A stretch of DNA of 64,000 nt, from positions 211,970 through 275,969 of the forward strand of contig JANQJF010000113.1 of assembly GCA_028281765.1 (NCBI GenBank). The letters are read 5' to 3'. The DNA comes from Planctomycetota bacterium (lineage in GTDB: Bacteria > Planctomycetota > UBA1135 > UBA2386). A model generated the notes under the pieces. The model did not search any database, was not told the origin of the DNA, and saw nothing but the letters and a program-made list of their open reading frames with translations. Positions within the stretch are counted from its first letter, which is position 1. Each line of letters begins with the position of its first letter. This document shows positions 43,049 to 51,831 of this stretch, one piece after another. Position numbers and translations under genes: made by a program.

Positions 43049-44611
43049 GTGTCGAGAGTCGCGTCCCTACTGCTCCTGCTCCTTCCCGGTTGTGCCGCCA
43101 CGGGTTCGGAGGCTCCGCGCCCTCCCAACATCGTCCTGATCAACGCCGACGATCTCGGCTACGGCGACCTGGGCTGCTACGGCGCGAGCCACGTCGACAC
43201 GCCGAACATCGACCGGCTCGCGGCCGAGGGGCGGCGGTTCACCGATGCGCATGCGGCATCCGCGGTGTGCTCACCGTCCCGATACGGCCTGCTGACCGGC
43301 CGCTACCCGCTGCGTCGGAACCTCTGGGGGCCGGTCCCGCTGCGGAGTCCGCTCGTCATCGATCCCGAACGATTGACGATCGCGCAACTGCTCCGCGACG
43401 CCGGATACGCGACGGCGTGCGTCGGCAAGTGGCATCTCGGCTTCGGTGACCGCGAGCCGACCGACTGGAACGCCGCGCTCGCACCCGGTCCGATCGAACT
43501 CGGCTTCGACCACTACTTCGGCATCCCGACCGTCAACAGCGGACCGCCGTTCGTCTACGTCGAGGGGCACCGAGTCGTCGGGCTCGATCCCGAGGACCCG
43601 TTCGTCTACCGCACGCAGTCCGTGACGAAGCGGTATCCCGAGAAGGGGGGCTACGGCGCGATCGGTGGGGCCGAGGCCGCGCATCGGCTGTACGTCGATG
43701 ACCGGATCGGCACCACGCTCGCGGAGCGCGCGGTGCAGTGGATCGAGATGCAGGACGGCTCCCGGCCGTTCTTCCTCTATCTCGCGACGACGAACATCCA
43801 TCACCCGTTCACCCCGGCCGAGCGGTTCGTCGGCACGAGCCGTTGCGGACGCTACGGCGATTTCGTTCACGAACTCGACTGGATGGTCGGTCGCGTTCTC
43901 GAGGCGCTCGACGCGGCGGGCGTCGCCGACGACACGCTCGTGATCTTCACGAGTGACAACGGGGGGATGTTCCACGTCACCGGACAGAAGGCGTGGCAGG
44001 CGGGGCATCGGATGAACGGGGACTTGCTCGGCTTCAAGTTCGGAGCGTGGGAGGGCGGGCATCGCGTGCCGTTCGTCGCACGCTGGCCCGGTCGGATTCC
44101 GGCCGGATCTACGTCGGGCCATCTCGTATCGCAGGTCGACCTGCTCGCGACATTCGCTTCGATCGTCGAGCGTCCGCTTCTCACGGCAGAAGGCGTAGAC
44201 AGCGTGGATCAGCTGACGGCTTGGACCGGGGAACCGAACGATCCACCGCGGGACACGGTTCTCGTCTCACCCAACAGTCCGAAGCACCTCGCGGTGCGGC
44301 GCGGTCGCTGGCTCTACGTCCCGGCCCGTGGTGGTGGGGGATTCCAGGGCAAGCGACCGGGCGTGCACCTGTTTTCGGATGAGTTCACGCTGCCGTTCAC
44401 GGGACGCGTGAACAGCGACGTGGCGGACGGGCGCGTTCGGCCAGATGCGCCGCCCGCGCAGCTCTACGATCTCGACGCGGACCCGCAGCAGACGATGAAT
44501 CTGTGGGAGTCCCATCCGGAAGTCGTCGCCGAACTCGCAGCGGTTGTCGAGGAATACCGGCGCGCGATCCCCGAGGGGAAACCCGTCGGCTGGATCAACC
44601 TGCGGCAGTAG
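43049..44611 (+). CDS. Sulfatase lipoprotein (type I, formylglycine-dependent)
   Basis: A 520-residue arylsulfatase-family enzyme with the formylglycine motif C74-S-P-S-R, followed by GLLTGRYP. Metal-ligand motifs INADDLGYGD (31-40) and FTSDNGGMFH are present, and HLGFGDREPTDWN and HYFGIP fit the arylsulfatase A/GalNAc-6-sulfatase branch. The signal ends in lipobox LLPGC, so Cys15 is the lipid anchor. The start is the GTG at 43049. It is not closely similar to the sulfatase at 15754-17037, so the two likely act on different sulfate esters. Confidence 0.9.
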   Translation: MSRVASLLLLLLPGCAATGSEAPRPPNIVLINADDLGYGDLGCYGASHVDTPNIDRLAAEGRRFTDAHAASAVCSPSRYGLLTGRYPLRRNLWGPVPLRSPLVIDPERLTIAQLLRDAGYATACVGKWHLGFGDREPTDWNAALAPGPIELGFDHYFGIPTVNSGPPFVYVEGHRVVGLDPEDPFVYRTQSVTKRYPEKGGYGAIGGAEAAHRLYVDDRIGTTLAERAVQWIEMQDGSRPFFLYLATTNIHHPFTPAERFVGTSRCGRYGDFVHELDWMVGRVLEALDAAGVADDTLVIFTSDNGGMFHVTGQKAWQAGHRMNGDLLGFKFGAWEGGHRVPFVARWPGRIPAGSTSGHLVSQVDLLATFASIVERPLLTAEGVDSVDQLTAWTGEPNDPPRDTVLVSPNSPKHLAVRRGRWLYVPARGGGGFQGKRPGVHLFSDEFTLPFTGRVNSDVADGRVRPDAPPAQLYDLDADPQQTMNLWESHPEVVAELAAVVEEYRRAIPEGKPVGWINLRQ

Positions 44612-44615
44612 CTGG

Positions 44616-45245
44616 CTAGCGATCGACGGCGACCGCGTGCTGCTCCATCCGCGCGTCGAGCCAGTCGAGTTCCGCTTGGTAGAGCTGCTGAGTCGCCTCG
44701 TGGATCGCGGACTCCGGTCCGATGCCGGACTCGTGCATCATCCTGGCATGATTCTGCGCGACCTTGCAATGTTCGAGGATCGTCGAGCGCAGCGCGAGCT
44801 TCTCTTCGAGCAGCTCGCTTTCGCTGACCGGCGGGCGGCGAACGTCGGGCAGGCCGTCACCGTCGGTGTCGAACATCGCCGGCTGCGATGCCGGCAGCAG
44901 CCCGGTGCGGGTGAGTGCGAGCTGGGCGTCGAGCACTGCGACCTTGGTCTGTGCGACGCGCGTTTCGCTCGCGACGACGGCGTCGGCGCTGGCTCGAGAC
45001 GTCTCATAGAGCCGCTGAATCTGCGCCCGCACCCCCTTCGCGAGCGTGTGCATCTTTCGGCAGGCTTCGATCTTCTCGAGGTGCAGCAACACGATCTGGC
45101 GCGCGCGGGTATCTTCGAGCAGCGCCACGCGCTCGCCGATCCCGTCTCCGTCCGCATCGTGCAGCGCCTGCGCGAGCGGGGGCGTGCCGCATCCCGCAAG
45201 AGTGCCGATGGTGAGGAGGGCGAGTGCGGAGAGCGAGGACTGCAT
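44616..45245 (-). CDS. Coiled-coil lipoprotein with DxDxDG motifs
   Basis: A 209-residue lipoprotein (lipobox GTLAGC, Cys19). Long helical segments rich in Ala, Gln, Glu and Leu suggest a coiled coil. Two calcium-loop motifs are present, DADGDGIGE near residue 29 and DTDGDGLPD in the middle, like thrombospondin type-3 or dockerin-like loops. The general layout recalls TolC-type helical hairpins, but that is only an impression. It is convergent with sulfatase 2, with a four-base gap. Confidence 0.6.
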   Translation of the reverse strand: MQSSLSALALLTIGTLAGCGTPPLAQALHDADGDGIGERVALLEDTRARQIVLLHLEKIEACRKMHTLAKGVRAQIQRLYETSRASADAVVASETRVAQTKVAVLDAQLALTRTGLLPASQPAMFDTDGDGLPDVRRPPVSESELLEEKLALRSTILEHCKVAQNHARMMHESGIGPESAIHEATQQLYQAELDWLDARMEQHAVAVDR

Positions 45246-45315
45246 GGACTTCCGGTGCCGAGGGTCGAACGCGACGGGGCCCCGGAGTGTAGCGCGAACG
45301 CCCGCGGATGTCCGG

Positions 45316-46956
45316 TCAGCGGGGCTGGACGATGACTCCGCCCGCGTTCGCCGCGATCACGACGAAGGCCGGGTCGATCGCCACGCCGGTCAGCGTTCCG
45401 CCGAGCACCTGCGTTGCGCCGAGGGCGGGGCTCGTCGGCGTGGCGTAGTCGATCAGCCGGAGTCGTCCGTTGCCCACGACGGCGGCCGTGGACCCGTCGG
45501 TGTCGATGTTCACCGCGGCGAAACCCGGGTCGATCGTGTTGACGATCGCGCCGGTCGTGCGGTCGATCAGCGACACGCCGCCGCCGTGAGCCGTCAGGAA
45601 CAGGTCGCCCGGAAGCAGGGCACTCTCGATCGGGAAATTCGCCGGTGATGCGAAGCCCGCGGTGAAGCCGGAGCCGAGCAGGCCGACCCGAGACTGAACC
45701 GTCGAGGCGGTCGGCGGATCGTTGAGCGCCGTGATCGTGATGCCGAACCCGGAGCCGCCGACGGATCCGGCGAAGTCCGTCGAGACGAGGCCCTGGGAGC
45801 CGCCCGCGGTCAGCAGGACGTCCGGTTGGCCGATGCCGAGATCGATCGAGGTAGAGCTGCCGAGCGCGCCCGTGCCGACGTCGTAGTTCCGGATCGTCAT
45901 CAGGCCGGTGCCGCCCGACACGACGACGCGGCCGCCCGCCGCGGAGACCCCGGCAAATGGTCCGACCGGCACCGTGACCGGCCCACTCACGAGCTGCGGT
46001 GCGAACGGATCCGATGCGATGTCGTAGACCCGCAGGGCGCCCGACCCGGCGGCGTCGAGCGCGAACAGGAAGCCGTCGGCGACACTCAGATCGTCGACCG
46101 AGCTCCCGGCGACGCTCGTGACGGCGATTTGTCCGGTGGCCGGGTCCAGGGTGCCGAAGCCCGCCGTGCCGAGGGCGAGGTACGCGATGCCGCCTTCCAG
46201 CTGCACGTTGTTCGCGTCGGGCGGGACGAACACGAACGGGCCGAGGGTCGCCACCTCGCGGTGGCCCGCCGCGTTCGTGCCGATGACCTGGAGGGTGGAC
46301 GACGCGGCCGGCAGCGTGACGGTGCCGGTGAAGCGCGATTCGCCCGTGGCCGCGTCGACGGTGAGAGCGGCGGGGCTACCGTTGATCGTGGCCGCCGCGC
46401 CGGGCGTGCCCGAGAGAGTCGTGCCGAGCAGGCCCGACACCTCGAGCGAGGGGGAGCCGACCGAGCCCGACTCCGTCGGGGAATCGATCCGCAGGACCTG
46501 CTCCGCGAGTGTGACGGGCACCGCGTTGGTCTCCGACAGCGGACCGTTCGGCCCGACGATCGCCATCGCGTGGTGGAGCTGCAGTCCGTAGAGCGCGGGG
46601 ATGTCGGCGGGGAACGCGAACGTCGTCGTCGCGGTACCGGCGACGTTCACGGCGCCGGTCGCCATCGGCAGTAGCGCGTTGTTCGTGCCCTGGAGAGTGA
46701 ACAGCAGGTAGCCGTCGAGGTTCAGCGGCAGCTGCAGCGGTCCTGCGGCCGTGCCCGGGGCCGTGCCGGAGGCGCTGCCGAGCACCAGGTACGTGCGCGG
46801 ATCGAAGCTGATGCCGGCCCCGCTCAGCGTCAGCCGCTGCTCGGTGCCCTGGGCCAGGGATACCGCCTCGGTGTCCGCGGTCAGGGACTGCGCGGGAAGC
46901 AGAGCGGGCGCGCTGAGGCCGCAGGCGGCGGCGAGGAGGATCGGGAATCGCAGCAT
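45316..46956 (-). CDS. Secreted propeller-like protein with N-terminal shared module
   Basis: A 546-residue secreted protein (signal ending LLPAQ). Residues of about 35-150 (TYLVLGSASGTAPG, then LPLNLDGYLLFTL, then ADIPALYGLQLHHAMAIVG, then TNAVPVTL) match the module found at the C-terminus of other secreted proteins here. The remainder has repeated short beta-strand units of the LVIVP/LVIVD style (for example LRVYDIASDPFAPQLVSGP) expected of a beta-propeller. No enzymatic residues are visible. Confidence 0.6.
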   Translation of the reverse strand: MLRFPILLAAACGLSAPALLPAQSLTADTEAVSLAQGTEQRLTLSGAGISFDPRTYLVLGSASGTAPGTAAGPLQLPLNLDGYLLFTLQGTNNALLPMATGAVNVAGTATTTFAFPADIPALYGLQLHHAMAIVGPNGPLSETNAVPVTLAEQVLRIDSPTESGSVGSPSLEVSGLLGTTLSGTPGAAATINGSPAALTVDAATGESRFTGTVTLPAASSTLQVIGTNAAGHREVATLGPFVFVPPDANNVQLEGGIAYLALGTAGFGTLDPATGQIAVTSVAGSSVDDLSVADGFLFALDAAGSGALRVYDIASDPFAPQLVSGPVTVPVGPFAGVSAAGGRVVVSGGTGLMTIRNYDVGTGALGSSTSIDLGIGQPDVLLTAGGSQGLVSTDFAGSVGGSGFGITITALNDPPTASTVQSRVGLLGSGFTAGFASPANFPIESALLPGDLFLTAHGGGVSLIDRTTGAIVNTIDPGFAAVNIDTDGSTAAVVGNGRLRLIDYATPTSPALGATQVLGGTLTGVAIDPAFVVIAANAGGVIVQPR

Positions 46957-47076
46957 GGAGGATCGTCTCGTCGAGTGGGTGGGGGCGACGCACGAGGCGT
47001 CGTGGGCTCGATACGCCGGCCGGTCGGTCCGGCCCCGACGGGTTCGAATCCCCCGGACAAGATCTCGTAACGCCGA

Positions 47077-47736
47077 CTACCGCTCGCGGAGTTCGAGCAA
47101 CCACGCGTTGAGTCCGGTTGCCCAGTGCGTCATCGCATGCTCGACGTCCGCGACCGAGTCGAAGACGCCGTCGATCGTCTTCCCGCCGATCCTGCGATCG
47201 ACCGCCGCGAGCACTCGTTCGCCGGTCGCTCCGTCCAGGACCTCGGCTTCGATCGACGCGGCGCCGACGAACGCATGTCGCCCAAAGGCCACGCGCGCGA
47301 GATTCGACAGCACGAACGGCTGCGGAATCACCGTAGTCACGAAGTTGAACGTCGGGTTCGACGCGTCGATTTCGGTGAGCGCGGCCCGGATGATCAGGGT
47401 TTCGTCGTCTTCGTTGTCGACGAGTTCGAAGCGTTGTCCGAGTGCTTGCTTCCCGCTCGCGAGGAGTTGGGCCGCAAGCATCATCGCCTGGTCCTCGTCG
47501 ACGTCGCTGCGGTCCTCGCCGAGCCACAGCTCGATGTCCCGGATGCGGACCTTCGTGTAGCGCGAGAAGTCGAAGTCTTCATCGACGAAGACTTCGAGCG
47601 GTTCTCCGGCCGCACCCGGACGCAGCTGTTCGTAGGGTCGCAAGAACCCGGAACGCTCCGCCGTGGCGGCTTGCTCGGTGGTGTAGCAGGCGGCGAGGAA
47701 CGGGAGGACGAGGAGGAGGAGGCTGGAGGCGCGCAT
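47077..47736 (-). CDS. DUF3313-type lipoprotein
   Basis: A 219-residue lipoprotein (lipobox FLAAC). The early segment SGFLRPYEQLRPG, followed by a short linker and a Tyr-rich strand (FSRYTKVRIRDIELWL), matches DUF3313 family lipoproteins, and the C-terminal half (VAFGRHAFVGAASIEAEVLDGATGERVLAAVDRRIG) also fits. The function of the family is unknown; some members are linked to outer-membrane assembly or stress. The ATG at 47736 begins the signal peptide. Confidence 0.75.
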   Translation of the reverse strand: MRASSLLLLVLPFLAACYTTEQAATAERSGFLRPYEQLRPGAAGEPLEVFVDEDFDFSRYTKVRIRDIELWLGEDRSDVDEDQAMMLAAQLLASGKQALGQRFELVDNEDDETLIIRAALTEIDASNPTFNFVTTVIPQPFVLSNLARVAFGRHAFVGAASIEAEVLDGATGERVLAAVDRRIGGKTIDGVFDSVADVEHAMTHWATGLNAWLLELRER

Positions 47737-47788
47737 CGTGCGCCGTTGCACGACGCGGACCGGTCGGAGTGCGCGCGTTACCCGTTCT

Positions 47789-49717
47789 TTATTCGATCAG
47801 CACCGACCTCGGGTTCGTCAGCTCGAAAGTCTGCGAACCCACCGCGACACCCTGCCAGTAGGTCTCGAGTCCCATCAGATGGGGCTGAATCGGGATCGTC
47901 ACGTCGAACTGGCTGTTGCTGGCCGTCAACGTCGCAATGACGACGATCGGATCGTCCAAGCTCAGCCACAGTGGGATTCGGATCCCGTCGATGGGTTCTG
48001 GTTCGCCGCGTCGCCCGAACGCGAGAAGCACAGAGTGGCCCGTCTGGATGGTCGCTTGCACGCTCAAGGTTTGCCCGAGATCCACTCTCGGCGGTGCGTC
48101 GATCCAGCTCATCGCCGGGAGATTCGTCCCACCCGTTGGCGACATGATCACATCGGAGGTTGCAAGCACCGAGCCGGATATCGCGGATCCAGGCCCACCT
48201 GCGATCAGCTGCGAGGCGCCGAGCACGAGCGCCGGCTGGGTCGAGTGGTTTCGCAGAGCCACTTCGCCGTTTCCGAACACGCCGGTGCCTCCCGTCAAGT
48301 GGCTGTTGACGATCACGGCTCGAGAGCTGCCGTAGAGGTACAGGCCCGGAAACGGAGGCAAGTTCGGGAAGTCCGGCATCGGGATCCCGTGTTGTCCGGA
48401 ACTGGTGCATCCGTCGAGCAGCACGGTCCCGCTGCCTCCGCAACGCAGTGTGTCTACGTCGTAGAATCCCAACGGTGGAACTACGGTGCAGTCCTGAAGA
48501 TGTAAGGAGTAGTTCCCAAAATCGGCCCAGAGCCCGCGGATCCTGCTGCACCCGCTCATGGTGAGTTGGCCGCTCGTCAGCGTGACGAGCCCAGTCGTGC
48601 AACCGTGAATCGAAACGCGCTGTCGATCGGGTCCCCAGATCGGATTCGGATTGATGTCGAGTTCGGCGAAGGATGCGCTGGGATTGCCGTGGATCTGCAG
48701 GCCCTTGTTGATGGTGTGGTGGCCGCCGTGATTGCCCGATACGAGAATTCGATCGCCGGCGCTAGCAGCCGCGAGCGCTTGTTGAAAGGAGAAGAAGTCG
48801 CCCGTGCCGTCTTGCGCGACAACCCACGTCGTGGGTGGTGCCGTCGCGCTCGAATGGTACTCGTGCAAACCATGGGCACCCGCGATCACGACAGCCCGGG
48901 CACGAGCCGTGTCGTAGGCCATCGCCAGAGAACTCAGGCCCGGTGCGGTTCCTGGTGAGCCTCCGAAAACACCGAGTTCCCAAATTCGAGTCGTTGGGTT
49001 CCAACGCCGTGTGTCGCCGCTATTCGCCGCCAAGCCGATCACGCCGCCCATCGATGGCGCGTAGAGCGGTTTTACTTCCGGCGACGCCGTCGCGGACTGC
49101 CAGAGCGAACCATTCCACTCGCGCGTGTGCCCTCCCGTGGCGGATTCCCAGCGAGCGAGAAGCACATTGCGGGTTTCGTCGAATGCGAGTTCGGCGCCGC
49201 TCAGGCTGACGGGCACACCGGAGTTCGGGAGCATCGTCCAAGTCTGTCCATCCCATTCCCAGATACCGCCGGTCACCGCGGTGACTACGCGCTGCCGAAT
49301 CGGATTCCAGACGAGATCGTGGCTCTGATGGACGAACGGCATGTTGCCGGTCACCGTCCAGTTCGCCCCGTCCCATTGGCGCAGGATGCCGTTCCAGTCC
49401 GAATAGAGGAAGACGTCTCGAACCGGGTCATGCACGAAGCCGTACACGCCGCTAAACGGCGCTGGAGCCGCAGACGACACGAGACTCCACTGGGTACCGT
49501 CATAGGCGTGCAACGAGCCGAGTGGGCCACCCAGCTGAGGTCCGAATTGCAGCAGCAACGTTCGGTTCTGTGTGCTGTCGTAGCACATGCGTTGCCAAGT
49601 TGTCGGCGCCGGAGTCGGAGCCTGAACCGGGACCCAGGCTCCGGTCTGCGCTGTCGCGACTGGAGCCATGGCTGAGCAGAATAGGACGCTCGCAGCGAAT
49701 GTGGCGATGTTTCCCAT
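47789..49717 (-). CDS. Secreted kelch-like/beta-helix protein with C-terminal shared module
   Basis: A 642-residue secreted protein (signal ending VATAQ). The first 280 residues have kelch-like repeats (RQWDGANWTVTG, then HDLVWNPIRQRVV, then WEWDGQTWTML), forming a propeller. The next part opens with WVVAQDGTGDFFSFQQALAAASAGDRILVSG, the start of a right-handed beta-helix, as in the gene at 11951-13111. The last 100 residues are the shared module ending FELTNPRSVLIE. Codon third positions are visibly less GC-rich than in the chaperone genes next door, so more recent acquisition is possible. Confidence 0.65.
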   Translation of the reverse strand: MGNIATFAASVLFCSAMAPVATAQTGAWVPVQAPTPAPTTWQRMCYDSTQNRTLLLQFGPQLGGPLGSLHAYDGTQWSLVSSAAPAPFSGVYGFVHDPVRDVFLYSDWNGILRQWDGANWTVTGNMPFVHQSHDLVWNPIRQRVVTAVTGGIWEWDGQTWTMLPNSGVPVSLSGAELAFDETRNVLLARWESATGGHTREWNGSLWQSATASPEVKPLYAPSMGGVIGLAANSGDTRRWNPTTRIWELGVFGGSPGTAPGLSSLAMAYDTARARAVVIAGAHGLHEYHSSATAPPTTWVVAQDGTGDFFSFQQALAAASAGDRILVSGNHGGHHTINKGLQIHGNPSASFAELDINPNPIWGPDRQRVSIHGCTTGLVTLTSGQLTMSGCSRIRGLWADFGNYSLHLQDCTVVPPLGFYDVDTLRCGGSGTVLLDGCTSSGQHGIPMPDFPNLPPFPGLYLYGSSRAVIVNSHLTGGTGVFGNGEVALRNHSTQPALVLGASQLIAGGPGSAISGSVLATSDVIMSPTGGTNLPAMSWIDAPPRVDLGQTLSVQATIQTGHSVLLAFGRRGEPEPIDGIRIPLWLSLDDPIVVIATLTASNSQFDVTIPIQPHLMGLETYWQGVAVGSQTFELTNPRSVLIE

Positions 49718-49861
49718 GACGGCACGATACAAGATACTAGTACGAGTCTGCCGGACTCCCGGCCTGTCGCGCAGTGTTCGTAGGGATTCGACGCCAGCCA
49801 GAGCGACCGCGAGCCGTGCGTGGGGATCAGTTCGAGTTGCTCCGCTTCCAGGACGCGGGTA

Positions 49862-50182
49862 TCACGCGTCGTTCAGCTCGACGGAGCACGGACTGCCATT
49901 GAGCATGTGGAGATCGAGGTCGGTCCCGGTGCCGATGCTCGCGTCGGTCGCATCCAAGTCCTCGGAGCCCAGCGGGGGCAGCAGGATCGGCTTCCACTGG
50001 CGGGTTTCGTAGTCGAGATACCAGAGGATGTGGGGATCCTGGGTCGGGTTCGTAATCGTCGCGGAGCTGGCATGGCCGAGGGACACGCCGTTGACGAACC
50101 ACTCGACCTCCACTTGGTCCTGGGCGCTGGCGGCGCTGGCGAAACAGAGGAGGAGAGCGAGCGCGGTGAGTCGATGCTTCAT
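49862..50182 (-). CDS. Small secreted hypothetical protein
   Basis: A 106-residue secreted protein with a clear signal peptide (MKHRLTALALLLCFASAASAQ). The mature part is short, acidic and beta-like, and I recognise no family. It is probably monocistronic, 144 bases upstream of the 47789-49717 gene. Confidence 0.55.
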   Translation of the reverse strand: MKHRLTALALLLCFASAASAQDQVEVEWFVNGVSLGHASSATITNPTQDPHILWYLDYETRQWKPILLPPLGSEDLDATDASIGTGTDLDLHMLNGSPCSVELNDA

Positions 50183-50293
50183 GTGGGGATGACTTGTGGA
50201 GACGGAGCTCCGATACGGGTCACCCTCGGTACCGAATGGAGGTTCTGCGAGCGGAGCGGAGAATCCCGGAACTCGCCGGGCGCCCGGTCGGGC

Positions 50294-50827
50294 TCAGCGC
50301 CGCTTCTTGAACTCCTTCAGGAACTTCTCTCGCTGCGCCTTCTGCGACTTGTGCTTGTTCGCCTTGCCTTCGGCGGACTTCAGCGCGGCCTGCCACGCCT
50401 TGTGCAGCGCCGTGAGCTTCTTGGCGTCCGAGGCCGCGGTCTTCGCGGCTTCGGCGCACAGCTTCTGCACGCGGCGGATCTTGTCCTGCAGACCCCTCAC
50501 GATGGCTTTTGCGTCGCCGATCTCGTCCAGGTCGAGCCCGAGTGCCAGCACGCCAGAGGCCGCGCCGCCGAACTTCGCGAAGGGTTTCCCGATGCTCTGC
50601 GGGATACCGATGACGTCCCCCGCGGCCTGATTCAGCGAGCCGATGGCGCTCCCTCGGCTGGGGCCGAGGGACGCGTCGATGATCGTGTGCACCGTGAAGC
50701 TTGCGGCTGCGAGTCCGACGGTGCCGGCCAGGCTGACCGGCGCGGCAGCGCGGCGCCCGCGTCCTTGTCGATGGCGTCGAGATACTTCTGGCCCGGGGGA
50801 AGATGTGAGGAACTCCGTAGACGACAT
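50294..50827 (-). CDS. Hypothetical protein with likely compensating frameshifts
   Basis: A 177-residue protein downstream of fmdB. It has one hydrophobic segment (about 35-55) and a Lys/Ala-rich helical C-terminus. Between about 50796 and 50740 the G/C-third-position signal runs in a different frame, giving PGQKYLDAIDKDAGAALP, then returns to the main frame. This implies an extra base in the run at 50795-50799 and a missing base around 50738-50748. The corrected N-terminus would be MSSTEFLTSSPGQKYLDAI and so on. No family is recognised. Confidence 0.5.
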   Translation of the reverse strand: MSSTEFLTSSPGPEVSRRHRQGRGRRAAAPVSLAGTVGLAAASFTVHTIIDASLGPSRGSAIGSLNQAAGDVIGIPQSIGKPFAKFGGAASGVLALGLDLDEIGDAKAIVRGLQDKIRRVQKLCAEAAKTAASDAKKLTALHKAWQAALKSAEGKANKHKSQKAQREKFLKEFKKRR

Positions 50828-50914
50828 GGCTCGCTCCGTGACTCGAAGGGTCGATGTCCCGGGTGGATGGCAGTCTCTCGGGGTTCGTGACGCGCTTGCG
50901 CCACTTTTTTGGGC

Positions 50915-51229
50915 TCAGTCCGACTTGTCGTCGGAGGCCTTCTTCGCCGGCTTCGTGTCGCGCGAACTCTTGGTGTCACTCGACGAATCGGCGCTCTTCG
51001 ACTCGGCGGGCTTGTCCGCCGACTTCGCGTCCTTCTTGTACGAGTCGCTGCGGTAGTCCGTCTCGTAGAAGCCGTCACCCTTGAAGAGGATCGCCGCGCC
51101 CTTGCCGATCAGGCGCTGCAGCTTGCTCTTCTTGCACTCCGGACACTTGCGCTTGACCGGCGCGGTCATCGACTGGAACAGCTCGAACGCGTGGCCGCAG
51201 GCTTCGCACTCGTACGCGTACGTCGGCAT
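50915..51229 (-). CDS. FmdB-family zinc-ribbon protein
   Basis: A 104-residue protein with an FmdB-type N-terminal zinc ribbon (MPTYAYECEACGHAFE; cysteines 8, 11, 29 and 32) and a Ser/Lys/Asp-rich disordered tail of about 45 residues. FmdB proteins are putative regulators; their role is poorly defined. It starts two bases after the grpE stop, so it is part of the chaperone operon. Confidence 0.85.
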   Translation of the reverse strand: MPTYAYECEACGHAFELFQSMTAPVKRKCPECKKSKLQRLIGKGAAILFKGDGFYETDYRSDSYKKDAKSADKPAESKSADSSSDTKSSRDTKPAKKASDDKSD

Positions 51230-51231
51230 CG

Positions 51232-51831
51232 TCAGTCCTCGCGGCCGGACTCGTCGTCGCTGGAGTCGTCGGCGGCGGGTTCGCCCGCGACGATGACGCG
51301 GCTCGCGCGCAGGATCTTGTCGTTGAAGCGGTAGCCTCGCTGCATGACGCTCGTGATCGTGCCCGGCGCGGCGTCGGACTCGGTGTCGACTCCGACGGCC
51401 TCGTGCACGTTCGGGTCGAACGTGGCGCCGGCGGTCGGGATCTCGGCGAGACCATGCCGCTCGAGCGTGCCTTCGAACAAGCTCCGGACCATTTTCAGGC
51501 CCTCGAACATCATCTTGACGTCGTCGGACAGTTCGGTCGCGTTGTCCTGCGCCTGCAGCGCGAGGTAGAAGTTGTCGAGCACCGGCAGGAGCTCGGCGGT
51601 CAGCACTTCGATCGCGCGCGAACGAGCTTCGCCGAGCTCGGTCGCGTGCCGCTTGCGGATGTTCGCGAGGTCGGCCATCGCGCGCCGCAGCTTGGCTTCG
51701 GCGTCGTCAGCCTTCTCGGTCTTCTGCTCTTCGGTCGCTTCCTGAGCTTCCGTCGCTTCGCCTTCGGTCTGCGTAGTCTCTTCAGCGACGGTCTCTTCCG
51801 CGTCCTGCTTCTTCTTCTGCTTCTTCATCAT
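51232..51831 (-). CDS. grpE: Nucleotide exchange factor GrpE
   Basis: A 199-residue co-chaperone that releases ADP from DnaK. It has the acidic, Glu/Thr-rich, coiled-coil N-terminal part, then the dimer and beta-domain region with DLANIRKRHATELGEARSRAIEVLTAELLPVLDNFYLAL and the C-terminal motif TFDPNVHEAVGVDTES, then the GTITSVMQRGYRFNDKILRASRVIVA stretch of the beta-wing. The ATG at 51831 overlaps the dnaJ stop (TCAT on the + strand), so translation is coupled. dnaK itself is not in the window. Confidence 0.93.
   Translation of the reverse strand: MMKKQKKKQDAEETVAEETTQTEGEATEAQEATEEQKTEKADDAEAKLRRAMADLANIRKRHATELGEARSRAIEVLTAELLPVLDNFYLALQAQDNATELSDDVKMMFEGLKMVRSLFEGTLERHGLAEIPTAGATFDPNVHEAVGVDTESDAAPGTITSVMQRGYRFNDKILRASRVIVAGEPAADDSSDDESGRED

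Noticed and set aside
47038..47062. A tRNA T-arm-like sequence (GGGTTCGAATCCC) near the start of the 45316-46956 gene.
   Set aside because: Only three of five T-stem pairs form beyond the loop, no matching acceptor, D-arm or anticodon arm is found upstream, and it lies in the leader of a minus-strand gene.
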